The notes under the pieces are model-generated. The model did no database searches and had not been told where the DNA came from. It was given only the letters and a program-made list of their open reading frames with translations. Shown here in pieces: positions 18,327 through 28,239 of a stretch of 64,000 bases of DNA. Numbering within the stretch: the stretch's first letter is position 1; each line of letters opens with the position of its first letter. Origin of the DNA: Cyclobacterium sp. 1_MG-2023. GTDB lineage: Bacteria > Bacteroidota > Bacteroidia > Cytophagales > Cyclobacteriaceae. Both the position numbers and the translations under genes were made by a program. Where the stretch lies: the NCBI RefSeq assembly GCF_030546805.1, contig NZ_JAUOPC010000007.1, positions 242,848-306,847 of the forward strand, written 5' to 3'.

Positions 18327-20942
18327 TTAACTTATCTCAACATGGTCTACATTCTTGAAATAGACCTGTTTTTCTGCATCTAAATCCACCAGTACAGCGC
18401 TATCGTTCTTGATGTACCCACTCAAAATCTGTTTGGACAACTCATTTAACACCAAGCGTTGCATGGTTCTTTTTAATGGCCTAGCTCCATACTGAGGATC
18501 AAACCCAACTTCCCCTAAATGATCCAGCACATCTTGGGTAGCATCAATTTCGATACCTGATTCTGCCAAGCGTTGCTGAATTTCTCTCCATTGGATATCC
18601 ACAATTTTCCGAAGGATCTTCCTGTTGAGTGGCTCGAACATGATGGTTTCATCAATTCTATTCAAGAACTCAGGCCGCACAGATTTTTTCAACAAATTAA
18701 AAACCTCTTCTTTTGTGCTTTCCAGTACTTCTTCTTTATTGCTCTCGTTCAGGTTCTCAAATCGCTCCTGAATTAAATGAGATCCAATGTTCGTGGTCAT
18801 GATAATAATGGTATTTTTGAAGTTGGCTATCCTTCCTTTATTGTCGGTAAGCCTACCATCATCTAATACTTGAAGGAGAATATTGAACACATCCGGGTGT
18901 GCCTTTTCAATTTCATCCAGCAATACCACGGAATAAGGCTTTCTTCTCACAGCTTCCGTAAGTTGACCACCTTCATCATAGCCTACATATCCTGGAGGCG
19001 CTCCAACAAGCCTGCTTACAGCATGTCTTTCTTGGTACTCAGACATGTCGATTCTGACCATTGCATTCTCATCGCTGAATAAGTACTCCGCCAGTGCTTT
19101 GGCCAATTCTGTTTTACCAACCCCTGTAGTACCTAAGAAAATAAACGAACCTATAGGGCGTTTTGGATCTTGAAGGCCTGCCCTACTTCTCCTCACTGCA
19201 TCCGAAAGCGCAGTGATGGCGTCCTTCTGACCTGCAATTCGTTTGCCCAATTCATCTTCCAGGTGAAGTAATTTCTCCCTTTCGCTTTGGATCATTTTAG
19301 ACAAAGGAATACCCGTCCACTTGCTGACCACAGCAGCAATATCTTCACTATCCACCTCCTCTTTTAGCAAGGTGGAATTTTCTTGCATCTCCTTCAGCTG
19401 CTCTTTGAAAGATTCTAATTTTTGCTCGCTCTCTACAATTTTGCCGTAACGGATTTCAGCGACCTTACCGAAATCTCCACCTCTCTCCGCCTGCTCTGCT
19501 TCTATTTTAAATTTGTCAATATTCTCTTTCTCTCTTTGGATGCCTTGTATAACGGCTTTTTCACCTTCCCATTTGGCTTTAAGTTCTTGCCTCTTTTCAG
19601 TAAGGTCTGCAAGCTCTTTGCTAAGTACACTCTCTTTATCTTTGTTTTTTTCTCGCCTTATGGCCTCCCTTTCAATTTCCAATTGCATGATGCGCCTATT
19701 TAGCTCATCTAACTCCTGAGGAAGGGAGTCAATCTCCATCCTTAATTTTGCCGCTGCTTCATCCATCAAATCAATGGCCTTATCCGGCAAATATCGATCC
19801 GATATATAGCGTTGTGAAAGTTCCACTGCAGCAATAACCGCATCATCTTTTATCCTAACTCCATGGTGCAATTCATACTTGTCTTTGATACCTCGTAGAA
19901 TGGAAATGGCATCTGCAGCATCCGGCTCATCCACTACCACTTGTTGGAAACGACGTTCAAGTGCTTTATCCTTTTCTATGTATTTTTGGTATTCTTTCAA
20001 AGTTGTCGCTCCAATGGCATGCAACTCTCCTCTTGCCAAAGCGGGTTTTAATAAATTGGCTGCATCCATTGCACCTTCACCTCCACCTCCGGCACCAATA
20101 AGGGTATGAATCTCATCAATAAATAAAATTATTTCACCTTCAGCATCAGTTACTTCTTTGATAACTGCTTTAAGTCGTTCCTCAAACTCCCCTTTGTATT
20201 TAGCCCCTGCCACCAAGAGCCCCATATCCAATGATATTAGGGTTTTACTCTTTAGGTTTTCTGGCACATCTCCACTTACAATCCTTTGGGCCAAACCTTC
20301 CACGATGGCAGTTTTACCTACCCCGGGCTCGCCCAATAGTATCGGGTTATTTTTGGTCCTTCTTGCCAATATTTGCAAGACCCTCCTGATTTCTTCATCT
20401 CTACCGATGACAGGATCAATCTTTCCTTTTTTGGCCAGGTCATTTAAATTTTTAGAATATTTTTCTAAGGACCTGTATTTAGATTCTGCGTTTTGATCTG
20501 TCACTTTGTTTCCTTTTCTAAGTTCTTTGATAACTTCTATTAATTTTTTTTCATTTAGGCCTTGTCCTTTTAATAGCTGCGCTACTTTCTCAGAACCGGC
20601 TAAAATACCTAATAACAAATGCTCCACTGCTACAAATTCATCCCCAAAAGTCTTGAGGTAATTTTTTGCTTTTGTTATTACCTCATTTGTCGCGTTGGAT
20701 AAATAGGGTTGTTGACCACTTACTTTTGGATATTGACTTATGATTTCATCTAACTTCTGCAGGATCAAACCTGAATTGATCCCTAATTTCTGGAATATAA
20801 AATCCGTAACATTGGCATCTACTTGGACAATTCCCTTCAGCAAATGAGCAGGCTCTATAAGCTGCTGTTGCTCAGCGGTACATAGCTCCAAGGCTTTCTG
20901 AATCACTTCCTGTGATTTAATAGTAAATTGCTTGAAATCCAT
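18327..20942 (-). CDS. clpB: ATP-dependent disaggregase chaperone ClpB
   Basis: A cytosolic Hsp100 hexamer that extracts polypeptides from aggregates together with DnaK. The 871 residues are standard length. A Clp_N repeat domain (about 1-145) is followed by AAA1 with Walker A GEPGVGKT (near 205) and Walker [10 protein letters not shown], a long coiled-coil M domain (about 410-525), AAA2 with [10 protein letters not shown] (near 605) and [11 protein letters not shown], sensor region GARPLKR, and a D2-small domain. It is divergent from the sulfatase at 21182 over a 239 bp spacer. Confidence 0.97.
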   Translation of the reverse strand: MDFKQFTIKSQEVIQKALELCTAEQQQLIEPAHLLKGIVQVDANVTDFIFQKLGINSGLILQKLDEIISQYPKVSGQQPYLSNATNEVITKAKNYLKTFGDEFVAVEHLLLGILAGSEKVAQLLKGQGLNEKKLIEVIKELRKGNKVTDQNAESKYRSLEKYSKNLNDLAKKGKIDPVIGRDEEIRRVLQILARRTKNNPILLGEPGVGKTAIVEGLAQRIVSGDVPENLKSKTLISLDMGLLVAGAKYKGEFEERLKAVIKEVTDAEGEIILFIDEIHTLIGAGGGGEGAMDAANLLKPALARGELHAIGATTLKEYQKYIEKDKALERRFQQVVVDEPDAADAISILRGIKDKYELHHGVRIKDDAVIAAVELSQRYISDRYLPDKAIDLMDEAAAKLRMEIDSLPQELDELNRRIMQLEIEREAIRREKNKDKESVLSKELADLTEKRQELKAKWEGEKAVIQGIQREKENIDKFKIEAEQAERGGDFGKVAEIRYGKIVESEQKLESFKEQLKEMQENSTLLKEEVDSEDIAAVVSKWTGIPLSKMIQSEREKLLHLEDELGKRIAGQKDAITALSDAVRRSRAGLQDPKRPIGSFIFLGTTGVGKTELAKALAEYLFSDENAMVRIDMSEYQERHAVSRLVGAPPGYVGYDEGGQLTEAVRRKPYSVVLLDEIEKAHPDVFNILLQVLDDGRLTDNKGRIANFKNTIIIMTTNIGSHLIQERFENLNESNKEEVLESTKEEVFNLLKKSVRPEFLNRIDETIMFEPLNRKILRKIVDIQWREIQQRLAESGIEIDATQDVLDHLGEVGFDPQYGARPLKRTMQRLVLNELSKQILSGYIKNDSAVLVDLDAEKQVYFKNVDHVEIS

Positions 20943-21150
20943 TATTGCTCCGGTTTATTTAATTACTAATTGCTTTTCATACCTTATACAAATATGAAAC
21001 CAAACCGGAATTAAGTAAAAACCCTGAAATTATGTCCGATTTCGAACATAAAACCCATAAAAACCAGACCTTTTGGCAGTTAATGCTACCTTAAATTCGG
21101 TAACTGCATTGATATTTAATTTCTCCCCCTTAAAATTTCATTGTATTACC

Positions 21151-21158
21151 TACCTTTG
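21151..21158 (+). promoter_or_regulatory. candidate -7 box (TAnnTTTG) before the second sulfatase
   Basis: TACCTTTG matches the Bacteroidota -7 consensus TAnnTTTG, 23 bp before the sulfatase ATG. A good TTTG at the -33 spacing was not found, so this is a partial match. Confidence 0.4.
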
Positions 21159-21181
21159 TAGACCAAACAGCTCGTATCTAC

Positions 21182-22624
21182 ATGAAAAATACATACTATT
21201 TTCTCCTTTTGGGCTTACTAATTAGCGCTTGCCAAGGAGAAGAAGAAGTTAAACAAAAACCTAATTTTGTCTTTATCCTTGTGGATGACTTGGGTTGGGC
21301 CGATGTAAAAGCCAATTATCCGGAGAGTTTTTATGAAACGCCTAACCTGGATCAAATGGCCAAGGAAGGCTTGCGTTTTACCCAAGCCTATGCTGCACAT
21401 CCGGTATGCAGCCCCACTCGCGCTGCTTTAATGACTGGCATGCACCCCAATAGGCTAGGTATTACTGATTGGATTCCAGGCTATGATAAATTCGAAGAAA
21501 GCCGGCCCATCATTACCCCTTCGATTAATAACGAACTCGCTTTGGAAGAAACAACGCTTGCTGAAAAGTTTAAGGACAATGGGTATCAAACCTTTTTTAT
21601 TGGAAAATGGCACCTGGGAGAAGAGGAGAAGTATTGGCCCGAAAACCAAGGTTTCGATGTGAATATAGGAGGATGGCGCGTAGGAGCTCCACAGCTAAAA
21701 AAGGGCATAAGCAACGGTTATTATTCCCCCTACGGCAACCCTAAACTTACTGATGGACCGGAAGGGGAATACCTTACCGACAGATTGACCAACGAAAGTT
21801 TACAACTGATTCGTGAAAAAAATAAAGAGCCATTCTTGTTGTACCTTTCCTTTTATAGCGTTCACACCCCTATCCAAGCTGCTCCGAAAAGGCATGACTA
21901 TTTCCTAGAGAAAAAAGAAAACAGGATTGTATCCGAAGAACAGGCCAAATACAGACAAGAAGGAGAAGGGCAAACAAAATTAATTCAAGACAATGCCGCT
22001 TATGCATCTATGGTAGCCGCTATGGATGAAAATGTGGGCAGAATAATGGAGGAGCTTAAGGCGCAAGGTTTGGATGACAACACTTGGGTAATATTGACCA
22101 GTGACAATGGGGGACTGTCCACCTTATATGGTGAAGGGGCCCCCACAGCAAACGGCCCTTTAAGAGCCGGTAAAGGCTGGTGCTATGAAGGAGGGATTAG
22201 GGTTCCAATGCTGATAAAAGGCCCGGGCATCAAAAATCCGGGAACGGCAACAGACCTCCCTGTCATTAGCATGGATATCTTCCCTACTTTACTCAGTATG
22301 GCGGGGGCAGAATTTGAGGAAAAGGATGGAAAGGATCTTTCTCCTTACCTATTGGGAGGGGAAGCACCTGAAAGGGAGCTGCTCTTCTGGCATTACCCTC
22401 AATATCATGGAAGTGCATGGAAACCGGGATCTGCAATCAGGCAAGGAAATTGGAAATTAATTCATGATTATGAAAGTGGCAACAACCAATTATTCAATCT
22501 GGAAACGGATCCCGGAGAGACGCAAGACATTAGCAATGAATTTCCTGAAAAGACTATTGCACTTGAAGAAAGGTTAATGGAGGAGTTGAATCAAACTGGA
22601 GCTAAATTCCCTACCTTTAAATAA
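21182..22624 (+). CDS. Cys-type sulfatase, lipoprotein
   Basis: A protein of 480 residues with lipobox at C17 (LLISAC). Metal ligands D35/D36 in LVDDLGWAD, formylglycine motif C76-S-P-T-R80 followed by AALMTGMHPNRLG, GKWHLG, SVHTPIQ and TSDNGG are all present. This motif set is that of the S1 arylsulfatase family with a C-terminal YHYP-type region (LLFWHYPQYHG). It is expected to be exported and to desulfate glycans. It differs from the first sulfatase (12513) in most of the sequence, so the two are not a recent duplication. Confidence 0.92.
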   Translation: MKNTYYFLLLGLLISACQGEEEVKQKPNFVFILVDDLGWADVKANYPESFYETPNLDQMAKEGLRFTQAYAAHPVCSPTRAALMTGMHPNRLGITDWIPGYDKFEESRPIITPSINNELALEETTLAEKFKDNGYQTFFIGKWHLGEEEKYWPENQGFDVNIGGWRVGAPQLKKGISNGYYSPYGNPKLTDGPEGEYLTDRLTNESLQLIREKNKEPFLLYLSFYSVHTPIQAAPKRHDYFLEKKENRIVSEEQAKYRQEGEGQTKLIQDNAAYASMVAAMDENVGRIMEELKAQGLDDNTWVILTSDNGGLSTLYGEGAPTANGPLRAGKGWCYEGGIRVPMLIKGPGIKNPGTATDLPVISMDIFPTLLSMAGAEFEEKDGKDLSPYLLGGEAPERELLFWHYPQYHGSAWKPGSAIRQGNWKLIHDYESGNNQLFNLETDPGETQDISNEFPEKTIALEERLMEELNQTGAKFPTFK

Positions 22625-22762
22625 GGACAATTGGAGCATAAGAAAAAACTAGGACATCGTACCCATGGCATTTTTTTAGTCAATTGCTTAAACAATACTG
22701 TACCATTTGAACCTTTAATGATTAAAGGGCTGTTAATGACAGATTCCAAGTAAATTAATATC

Positions 22763-23812
22763 ATGCAGGCAGAAAAAAAACAAGACATTAGAAAACTGAC
22801 ACTTGAAGAACTTGAAGCCTATTTTCTTTCTGTAGGAGAAAAAAAATTCAGGGCAAAACAAGTTTATGAGTGGCTGTGGAACAAGTCTTTGAAAAACTTT
22901 GATGAAATGAGTAATATTTCCAAATCCACCAGGGAAATATTAAAGGAAAATTTCACGATTAACCACATTTTGGTAGACCAGTTTCAGCGGAGTACGGATG
23001 GCACCATTAAGAATGCTGTCAAATTATATGATAGCAATATTGTGGAATCTGTGCTCATACCAACATCTAAAAGAATCACTGCCTGCGTATCTTCTCAGGT
23101 GGGATGTAGCTTGGATTGTAATTTTTGCGCTACCGCTCGGCTGAAGAGAATGCGTAACCTTAACCCGGATGAAATTTATGATCAGGTAGTAGCCATTCAG
23201 GAAGAAGCCAGCTTGTATTTTGATCGCCCGCTTACCAATATTGTTTTCATGGGTATGGGTGAGCCCTTGCTCAATTACCAGAACGTTCTTTCTGCTATTG
23301 ATAAAATATGTTCTCCGGAAGGTTTAGGCATTTCACCAAGGCGAATAACCTTGTCCACAGTAGGCATTGGAAAGATGATTCGAAAATTGGCAGACGACGA
23401 GGTCAAATTCAATTTGGCCCTTTCTTTACACTCTGCCATCAACGAAACCAGAACAAGGCTAATGCCTATCAATGAAACCAACACCGTGGAAGATTTGGCA
23501 CAGGCATTAAAATACTGGTACAGCAAAACCAAAAGGAAGGTTACCTACGAATATGTCATTTGGGACGGCATCAACGATGACGAAAAGCATGCCCGAGCAT
23601 TGGCTAAATTCTGTAAACACATCCCTTCCAAGGTAAATATTATCCAATACAACCCTATTGATGAAGGGGAATTCAGACAAGCTTCCCAAGACAAAATTGA
23701 CTTATACCTTTCCATTTTGGAAGGGTCAGGCATTATCGCCAACGTCAGAAAATCAAGAGGACAAGATATAGACGCAGCTTGTGGTCAGCTGGCAAATAAA
23801 AATGAATTGTAA
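22763..23812 (+). CDS. rlmN: dual-specificity 23S rRNA/tRNA adenine-C2 methyltransferase RlmN
   Basis: A radical-SAM enzyme of 349 residues methylating C2 of A2503 in 23S rRNA and A37 in some tRNAs. The cluster-binding CxxxCxxC is C115-SLD-C119-NF-C122; the SAM-binding GMGEPLLN follows, and C340 near the end (DAACGQL) is the second catalytic cysteine. The N-terminal helical RNA-binding domain (FRAKQVYEWLW) is intact. It starts 138 bp after the sulfatase and has no obvious link to it. Confidence 0.96.
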   Translation: MQAEKKQDIRKLTLEELEAYFLSVGEKKFRAKQVYEWLWNKSLKNFDEMSNISKSTREILKENFTINHILVDQFQRSTDGTIKNAVKLYDSNIVESVLIPTSKRITACVSSQVGCSLDCNFCATARLKRMRNLNPDEIYDQVVAIQEEASLYFDRPLTNIVFMGMGEPLLNYQNVLSAIDKICSPEGLGISPRRITLSTVGIGKMIRKLADDEVKFNLALSLHSAINETRTRLMPINETNTVEDLAQALKYWYSKTKRKVTYEYVIWDGINDDEKHARALAKFCKHIPSKVNIIQYNPIDEGEFRQASQDKIDLYLSILEGSGIIANVRKSRGQDIDAACGQLANKNEL

Positions 23813-23905
23813 AGGAAAGAAAATAAAACAAAAAACTCGCATCACTAAACTCTCCAAGAGTATTGGGTTTATTTCGATTTGATTATTTTAAATTTTAACC
23901 TTAAC

Positions 23906-23940
23906 TTATTGATAATTAACAATAAAAGGTACAATTATTG
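23906..23940. promoter_or_regulatory. palindrome cluster upstream of the TetR-like gene
   Basis: TTATTG (23906-23911) and CAATAA (23920-23925) are inverted around eight AT bases, and CAATTATTG (23932-23940) is a second, odd-length palindrome. They lie 70-105 bp before the TetR-like gene, where an autoregulatory operator would be expected. AT-rich palindromes arise easily by chance, so this is tentative. Confidence 0.3.
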
Positions 23941-24011
23941 TTCGAGTTTACAAATTAAAGCAGTTGTTAATAGTAGAAAGAAAATTTCACTCCTTAATTT
24001 AAATTATAGTG

Positions 24012-24626
24012 ATGCAACCCAATGAAATTATTGAGAAAACTCTTCCTATAATAAACGAGCAAAACTGCAATCCATTGGAGCTCGAATTAATACTAGAAAT
24101 AGCTGAGATATCATCCGATGAATTTTCTCAGTACTTTTCTGATATTGATGACTTTCTCGTCAAAGCATTCTTACAGCTATGTGACAGTGCCAATGCTTTG
24201 GCTGAAGAAATAGACCAGCCCTCTTTTTCCTTGGAAAAGCTTTTTAGGATTATTGTAAGAATTTTCAAATTACAGACCAGGTACCGCTACCTAATGCTGA
24301 ATTTAACCAAGCTTATCCAAAGCAACGAAACCGTTAAAGACAAGTATTTGGAGTTAACAGCTCTAAGAAAAGCTCAACTAATTCATTTATTTAGCACCCT
24401 AGAAAAGGAAGGCTATTTCTACAAGGAAAAATTTCCGGGTAATTTTGAAAATTTATCGGTTCAAATAATGATGTTGTCGGATTATTGGCTAAGCCATAAT
24501 TCAGCCGTTTTTGGGCCCAATGACATTCAATTTTCCTACTACAGTAAATTGATATTTTCCACTGTTCTTCCTTATTTGACAGATAGAGGATTAGAGGCTT
24601 TTAAAAGTACTTTAGGCTATAAATAG
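24012..24626 (+). CDS. TetR-family-like protein with weak helix-turn-helix
   Basis: A protein of about 204 residues. The N-terminal ~50 residues follow the spacing of a TetR DNA-binding domain (IIEKTLPIIN...LILEIAEISSDEFSQYFSDIDDFLVKAF), but the usual Gly turns and the YxHF/K signature are replaced (SQYFSDIDD), so DNA binding is uncertain. The C-terminal part (RYRYLMLNLTKLIQSNETVKDKY...) resembles the ligand domain of Bacteroidota TetR regulators. GTG at 24009 immediately precedes ATG 24012; I chose ATG. It converges on the rhomboid gene with a 14 bp gap. Confidence 0.6.
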   Translation: MQPNEIIEKTLPIINEQNCNPLELELILEIAEISSDEFSQYFSDIDDFLVKAFLQLCDSANALAEEIDQPSFSLEKLFRIIVRIFKLQTRYRYLMLNLTKLIQSNETVKDKYLELTALRKAQLIHLFSTLEKEGYFYKEKFPGNFENLSVQIMMLSDYWLSHNSAVFGPNDIQFSYYSKLIFSTVLPYLTDRGLEAFKSTLGYK

Positions 24627-24640
24627 AATTCAAAGGGAAT

Positions 24641-25567
24641 TTAGCTGTCTTTATTGCTAAAATCAAAAAGCTTTCTTTTCTCCTCTTTGGTGAGGTTATC
24701 GTAGCCTTTGTCAGCGATTTTATCTAAAATCCTGTCAATTTCTTCTTGTGTACTTCTGCTAGATGAAGCGGTTGATGCGGAACCACCTCTTCCAGCTTTT
24801 TTCCTAGTGGATTCTGCATCACGTCTATAGGTTACCTTAACCTTGGGCTTTTGCGAAAATAATTTCTCAAAAAACGTTCCCACCGTCTGAACAGGTTTTC
24901 CAATATCTATTCCCTTGTTCAATTGCAGTATGTATACAAATCCCAAGGCTGCTCCTCCTAAATGTGCCAATTCTCCTCCTGCATTGGCACCTGCTGAATT
25001 TGCAAAGGCTACCAATACATAAAATATGGCGATATATTTAATTTTTACAGGGCCTAATAAAAGCAAATGAAACTCCGTATCAGGACGCAGCGTGGCCGCA
25101 GCCACAACTATGGCATAAACCCCTGCACTTGCTCCAAGCATTAAGGCTCCATCTACTCGGTCACTAAAATAAGGGGCAATGTTATAAAGAATCATATAGA
25201 GTAATCCTCCTGCGATTCCACCTAGAATATACAAATTGACTAGCTTTCTACTTCCCAAATACTCCTGAACCAACAAGCCAAACCAATAAAGAAATAGCAT
25301 ATTGAAAATAATATGCAAAAAGCCTTCATGCAAAAACATATAGCTTATGATCGTCCAGGGCTGCATGAGAAACTGAGGAATCGCTGCCGGCATCATAAAA
25401 AAAGATATAATTGAGCGATAGGTAGTTTCGGAACCTCCTATAGTTAGGAAGACCCGAAGCACCATCAATACCAAGAAAGCCAGTAAATTTATGGCAATAA
25501 TCTTGTATAGACCATTGTTTTTATGGTCAAATGCATGCCTGATATGGTACCAAAACCCTCCGTACAT
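24641..25567 (-). CDS. rhomboid-family intramembrane serine protease
   Basis: A protein of 308 residues with six predicted membrane segments. Catalytic Ser147 is in the GASAGVYA motif and His202 in ELAHLGGAALG; the HEGFLHIIFNM segment of helix 2 is also typical. A cytosolic tail (about 212-308) contains a Ser/Arg-rich linker and a helical EEIDRILDKI...LTKEEKRKLFDFS module common in Bacteroidota rhomboids. It cleaves membrane protein substrates within the bilayer; the substrate is unknown. It is the last gene of a leftward operon, 10 bp after the second rhomboid. Confidence 0.9.
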   Translation of the reverse strand: MYGGFWYHIRHAFDHKNNGLYKIIAINLLAFLVLMVLRVFLTIGGSETTYRSIISFFMMPAAIPQFLMQPWTIISYMFLHEGFLHIIFNMLFLYWFGLLVQEYLGSRKLVNLYILGGIAGGLLYMILYNIAPYFSDRVDGALMLGASAGVYAIVVAAATLRPDTEFHLLLLGPVKIKYIAIFYVLVAFANSAGANAGGELAHLGGAALGFVYILQLNKGIDIGKPVQTVGTFFEKLFSQKPKVKVTYRRDAESTRKKAGRGGSASTASSSRSTQEEIDRILDKIADKGYDNLTKEEKRKLFDFSNKDS

Positions 25568-25577
25568 TTTTTCTCTT

Positions 25578-26369
25578 TTAATAAAAACTTTGCCTATCCT
25601 TTTTCCAAAAAGTAACCAAGACTGCTCCTATCAATAATCCTGATAGGTGGGCGAAATGGGCTACATTGTCAGTGGGATTCGATACAAATATATTATAAAC
25701 TGTGTATAGTCCATAGAACAATACAAGGTATTTTGCCCTTATGTGCATTGGTGGGAAAAGCAAAAACAACTGCGTATTGGGGAAGAGCATTCCAAATGCG
25801 ATCAGAATACCGAATAATGCTCCTGAAGCACCCACCATAGGTATATTAGCTTGTACATCTCTTACGCCCAACATGCTCCTTTTTGCTCTGTCCACAAACT
25901 CCGGATTGTCTGCATCCCGACTGTAATCATCGATAAAATCATAAATTACCGGATTAAAATAATGGCTATAGGCAGAGACAAATCGATTGAACTCCTCGGG
26001 ATCCGGATCCTCAGTAAAGGCTTCGATCTTATTATTCAATTGACCCATATTATAAGCTACATAACCCGAATACAACACCCCGGACCCTACACCACATACC
26101 ATCCATAAAATAAGCAACTTTTTAGGCCCCAGAAATTGTTCCAATAATGGGCCAAATATAAATAGGCCAAACATATTGCTGAACAAATGCCAGAAATCTG
26201 CATGCATAAACATATAGGTCACAAACTGAAAAGGCATGAAATTTTTGCTCTCTATATAATACAAGGCAAAAAGCCCACTCAGTTGTGGAAGAAAAAAGGA
26301 AGCGATTACATGCATACCCACCGTAATTAACAATAGGTTTTTCACAATGGGTGTAAGGGCTCTAAACAT
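25578..26369 (-). CDS. rhomboid-family intramembrane serine protease with enlarged soluble loop
   Basis: A protein of 263 residues. Catalytic Ser182 in GASGALFG and His241 in HFAHLSG are both present, so it should be active. Between the early helices and the catalytic Ser there is an acidic soluble insertion (about 105-175, containing EDPDPEEF and DDYSRDADNPEF) not needed in the minimal fold. It lies 16 bp after mutL and 10 bp before the other rhomboid; the two are paralogues of different architecture and not a recent copy. Confidence 0.88.
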   Translation of the reverse strand: MFRALTPIVKNLLLITVGMHVIASFFLPQLSGLFALYYIESKNFMPFQFVTYMFMHADFWHLFSNMFGLFIFGPLLEQFLGPKKLLILWMVCGVGSGVLYSGYVAYNMGQLNNKIEAFTEDPDPEEFNRFVSAYSHYFNPVIYDFIDDYSRDADNPEFVDRAKRSMLGVRDVQANIPMVGASGALFGILIAFGMLFPNTQLFLLFPPMHIRAKYLVLFYGLYTVYNIFVSNPTDNVAHFAHLSGLLIGAVLVTFWKKDRQSFY

Positions 26370-26385
26370 AAATTCTTATTTTAAT

Positions 26386-28239
26386 TCAGGAATAAAAAAA
26401 GCGATCAATTTTATTTAAATCCAACTTAATGAAGGTTTTGCTACCCTCAGGACTATAATTGGGATTTTGACAGGCAAACAATTGCCCTGCGAGATTCTCC
26501 ATCTCTTGACTCTGAAGTTTATCTCCTCTTTTTATAGAGGTTTTTTTTGCCAGAGACCTGGCAAGATTCTCTTTTTTATTTAATGAGAGTTCATTCTTAA
26601 AATGTTTGAATTGCTCCAATAGTTCTTCAAACAACACCTTTTCACTTGTAATATGAATATCGGCAGGCACCCCATTGATCAAAATGGCATGCTGACCAAA
26701 TTCTGACAACTGGAAACCCAAATCACTGAGCTCTTCTTTCAAATCCATTACCAAGGCAAAATCTGCCGGGCTAAGCCTAATATTCTGGGGAAAGAGACAC
26801 TGTTGGGATGCTCCCTTGGACTGCTCTAATTGACTGGCATACCGTTCGTAAAGGATTCGCTGATGTGTGGCCTGCTGGTCAAAGATCAATAATCCGGAAG
26901 AAGTTTGTGTAACAATATAAGTTTGCTCCACCTGAAAGGTATTTCCACTACCCAAGGCAGGTTTATTTATTTCACTTACAGGCGACGCATCCTTGCTATT
27001 AACCTTGCTAGGAAAAGTTTTAAGTTCTTGCTGTCCTGTGTTTCCTCTTTCTGGGTCAAAATTTATGGCCCGTTCCTCATGGTCCTTTTGAAACAGCTGC
27101 TCCCAGCCTTTAGAATCTTTATTGGCCATTCCGGGCCCTCTATAAGTCCTGTAATTATTTTCCAGACCTACTTCTTTTCTTTTTTCTGTATCTCTGCTCC
27201 AGGTGTCCGTAAAATTTACGTCCAAACTAAAATCGATGGTGGGTACTACATGGTGCGCGCCCAAGGCTTGCTTTACTGCAGCCCGAACCACCCCATAGAT
27301 GGTTCTTTCATCATCAAATTTGATTTCAGTCTTTGTGGGATGTACATTAATGTCTATGTGCTTTGGATCTATGTCTAAAAACAAAACATAGAATGGATGT
27401 TGATCCTGTCCTATTAAAGATTCGAAAGCGGTACTGACAGCATGCCCCAGGTAATTGCTTTTGATAAAGCGATTGTTTACAAAGAAATACTGCTCTCCTC
27501 GGGATTTTTTGGCTTGTTCAGGTTTGCCAATATACCCTTGAATATTTATGTGAGGGGATTCTTCCTGACAAACAATCAGCTTATCGCGGTATTGCTTACC
27601 AAAAATCCCTACAATTCTTTTACTCAATTTCCCTCCGGCCAATTTAAAGAGCTCCATGTCATTTTGATAAAATGAAAAGGAAATCTTGGGGTATGCCAAA
27701 GCTACCCGCTGAAACTCTTCTACCAAGTGCTTGGTCTCTACCGCATTGGATTTGAGAAAATTTCTTCGTGCCGGAACATTGCAAAACAGATTTTTGACTG
27801 AAACGGAAGTTCCCCTTTGGTAAACGATGGGTTCTTGTTTTTTAACCGTTGAGCTTTCCACCTGAATTAGCGTTCCCAACTCATCGCCATCGCGTTTGGT
27901 TTTTAGTTCCACTTGTGCTACGGCAGCAATAGACGCCATGGCTTCTCCCCTAAAACCGTGTGTCCGTATATTTAAAAGGTCATCTGACTTCTTGATTTTA
28001 GAAGTTGCATGCCTTTCAAAACACATCCGGGCATCGGTTAGGGACATGCCAAGCCCATCATCAATCACCTGAATCAAAGACTTCCCGGCATCCTTTATCA
28101 CCACCTGTATGGATTGGGCTTGGGCATCAATGGCATTTTCCAAAAGCTCTTTCAAGGCTGATGCCGGTCTTTGCACCACTTCCCCAGCAGCTATCTGGTT
28201 TGCAATGGCGTCCGGCAACAACTGGATCATATCATTCAT
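26386..28239 (-). CDS. mutL: DNA mismatch repair protein MutL with altered endonuclease motif
   Basis: Mismatch-repair matchmaker of 617 residues. The GHKL ATPase N-terminus is complete (IAAGEVVQRP, ELLENAIDAQA, VIDDGLGM, THGFRGEA). The C-terminal dimerisation domain is present, but the metal-dependent nuclease motif DQHAxxExxxxE reads DQQATHQRILYE, with His and the first Glu replaced by Gln, and the usual CPHGRP-like site is SPEGSK. It may therefore lack the strand-nicking activity expected where MutH is absent. Its first eight bases overlap the upstream small membrane-protein gene. Confidence 0.94.
   Translation of the reverse strand: MNDMIQLLPDAIANQIAAGEVVQRPASALKELLENAIDAQAQSIQVVIKDAGKSLIQVIDDGLGMSLTDARMCFERHATSKIKKSDDLLNIRTHGFRGEAMASIAAVAQVELKTKRDGDELGTLIQVESSTVKKQEPIVYQRGTSVSVKNLFCNVPARRNFLKSNAVETKHLVEEFQRVALAYPKISFSFYQNDMELFKLAGGKLSKRIVGIFGKQYRDKLIVCQEESPHINIQGYIGKPEQAKKSRGEQYFFVNNRFIKSNYLGHAVSTAFESLIGQDQHPFYVLFLDIDPKHIDINVHPTKTEIKFDDERTIYGVVRAAVKQALGAHHVVPTIDFSLDVNFTDTWSRDTEKRKEVGLENNYRTYRGPGMANKDSKGWEQLFQKDHEERAINFDPERGNTGQQELKTFPSKVNSKDASPVSEINKPALGSGNTFQVEQTYIVTQTSSGLLIFDQQATHQRILYERYASQLEQSKGASQQCLFPQNIRLSPADFALVMDLKEELSDLGFQLSEFGQHAILINGVPADIHITSEKVLFEELLEQFKHFKNELSLNKKENLARSLAKKTSIKRGDKLQSQEMENLAGQLFACQNPNYSPEGSKTFIKLDLNKIDRFFYS

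Noticed and set aside
18177..18383. Possible small gene upstream of the clpB end
   Set aside because: It spans the clpB terminator hairpin and continues antisense into clpB.
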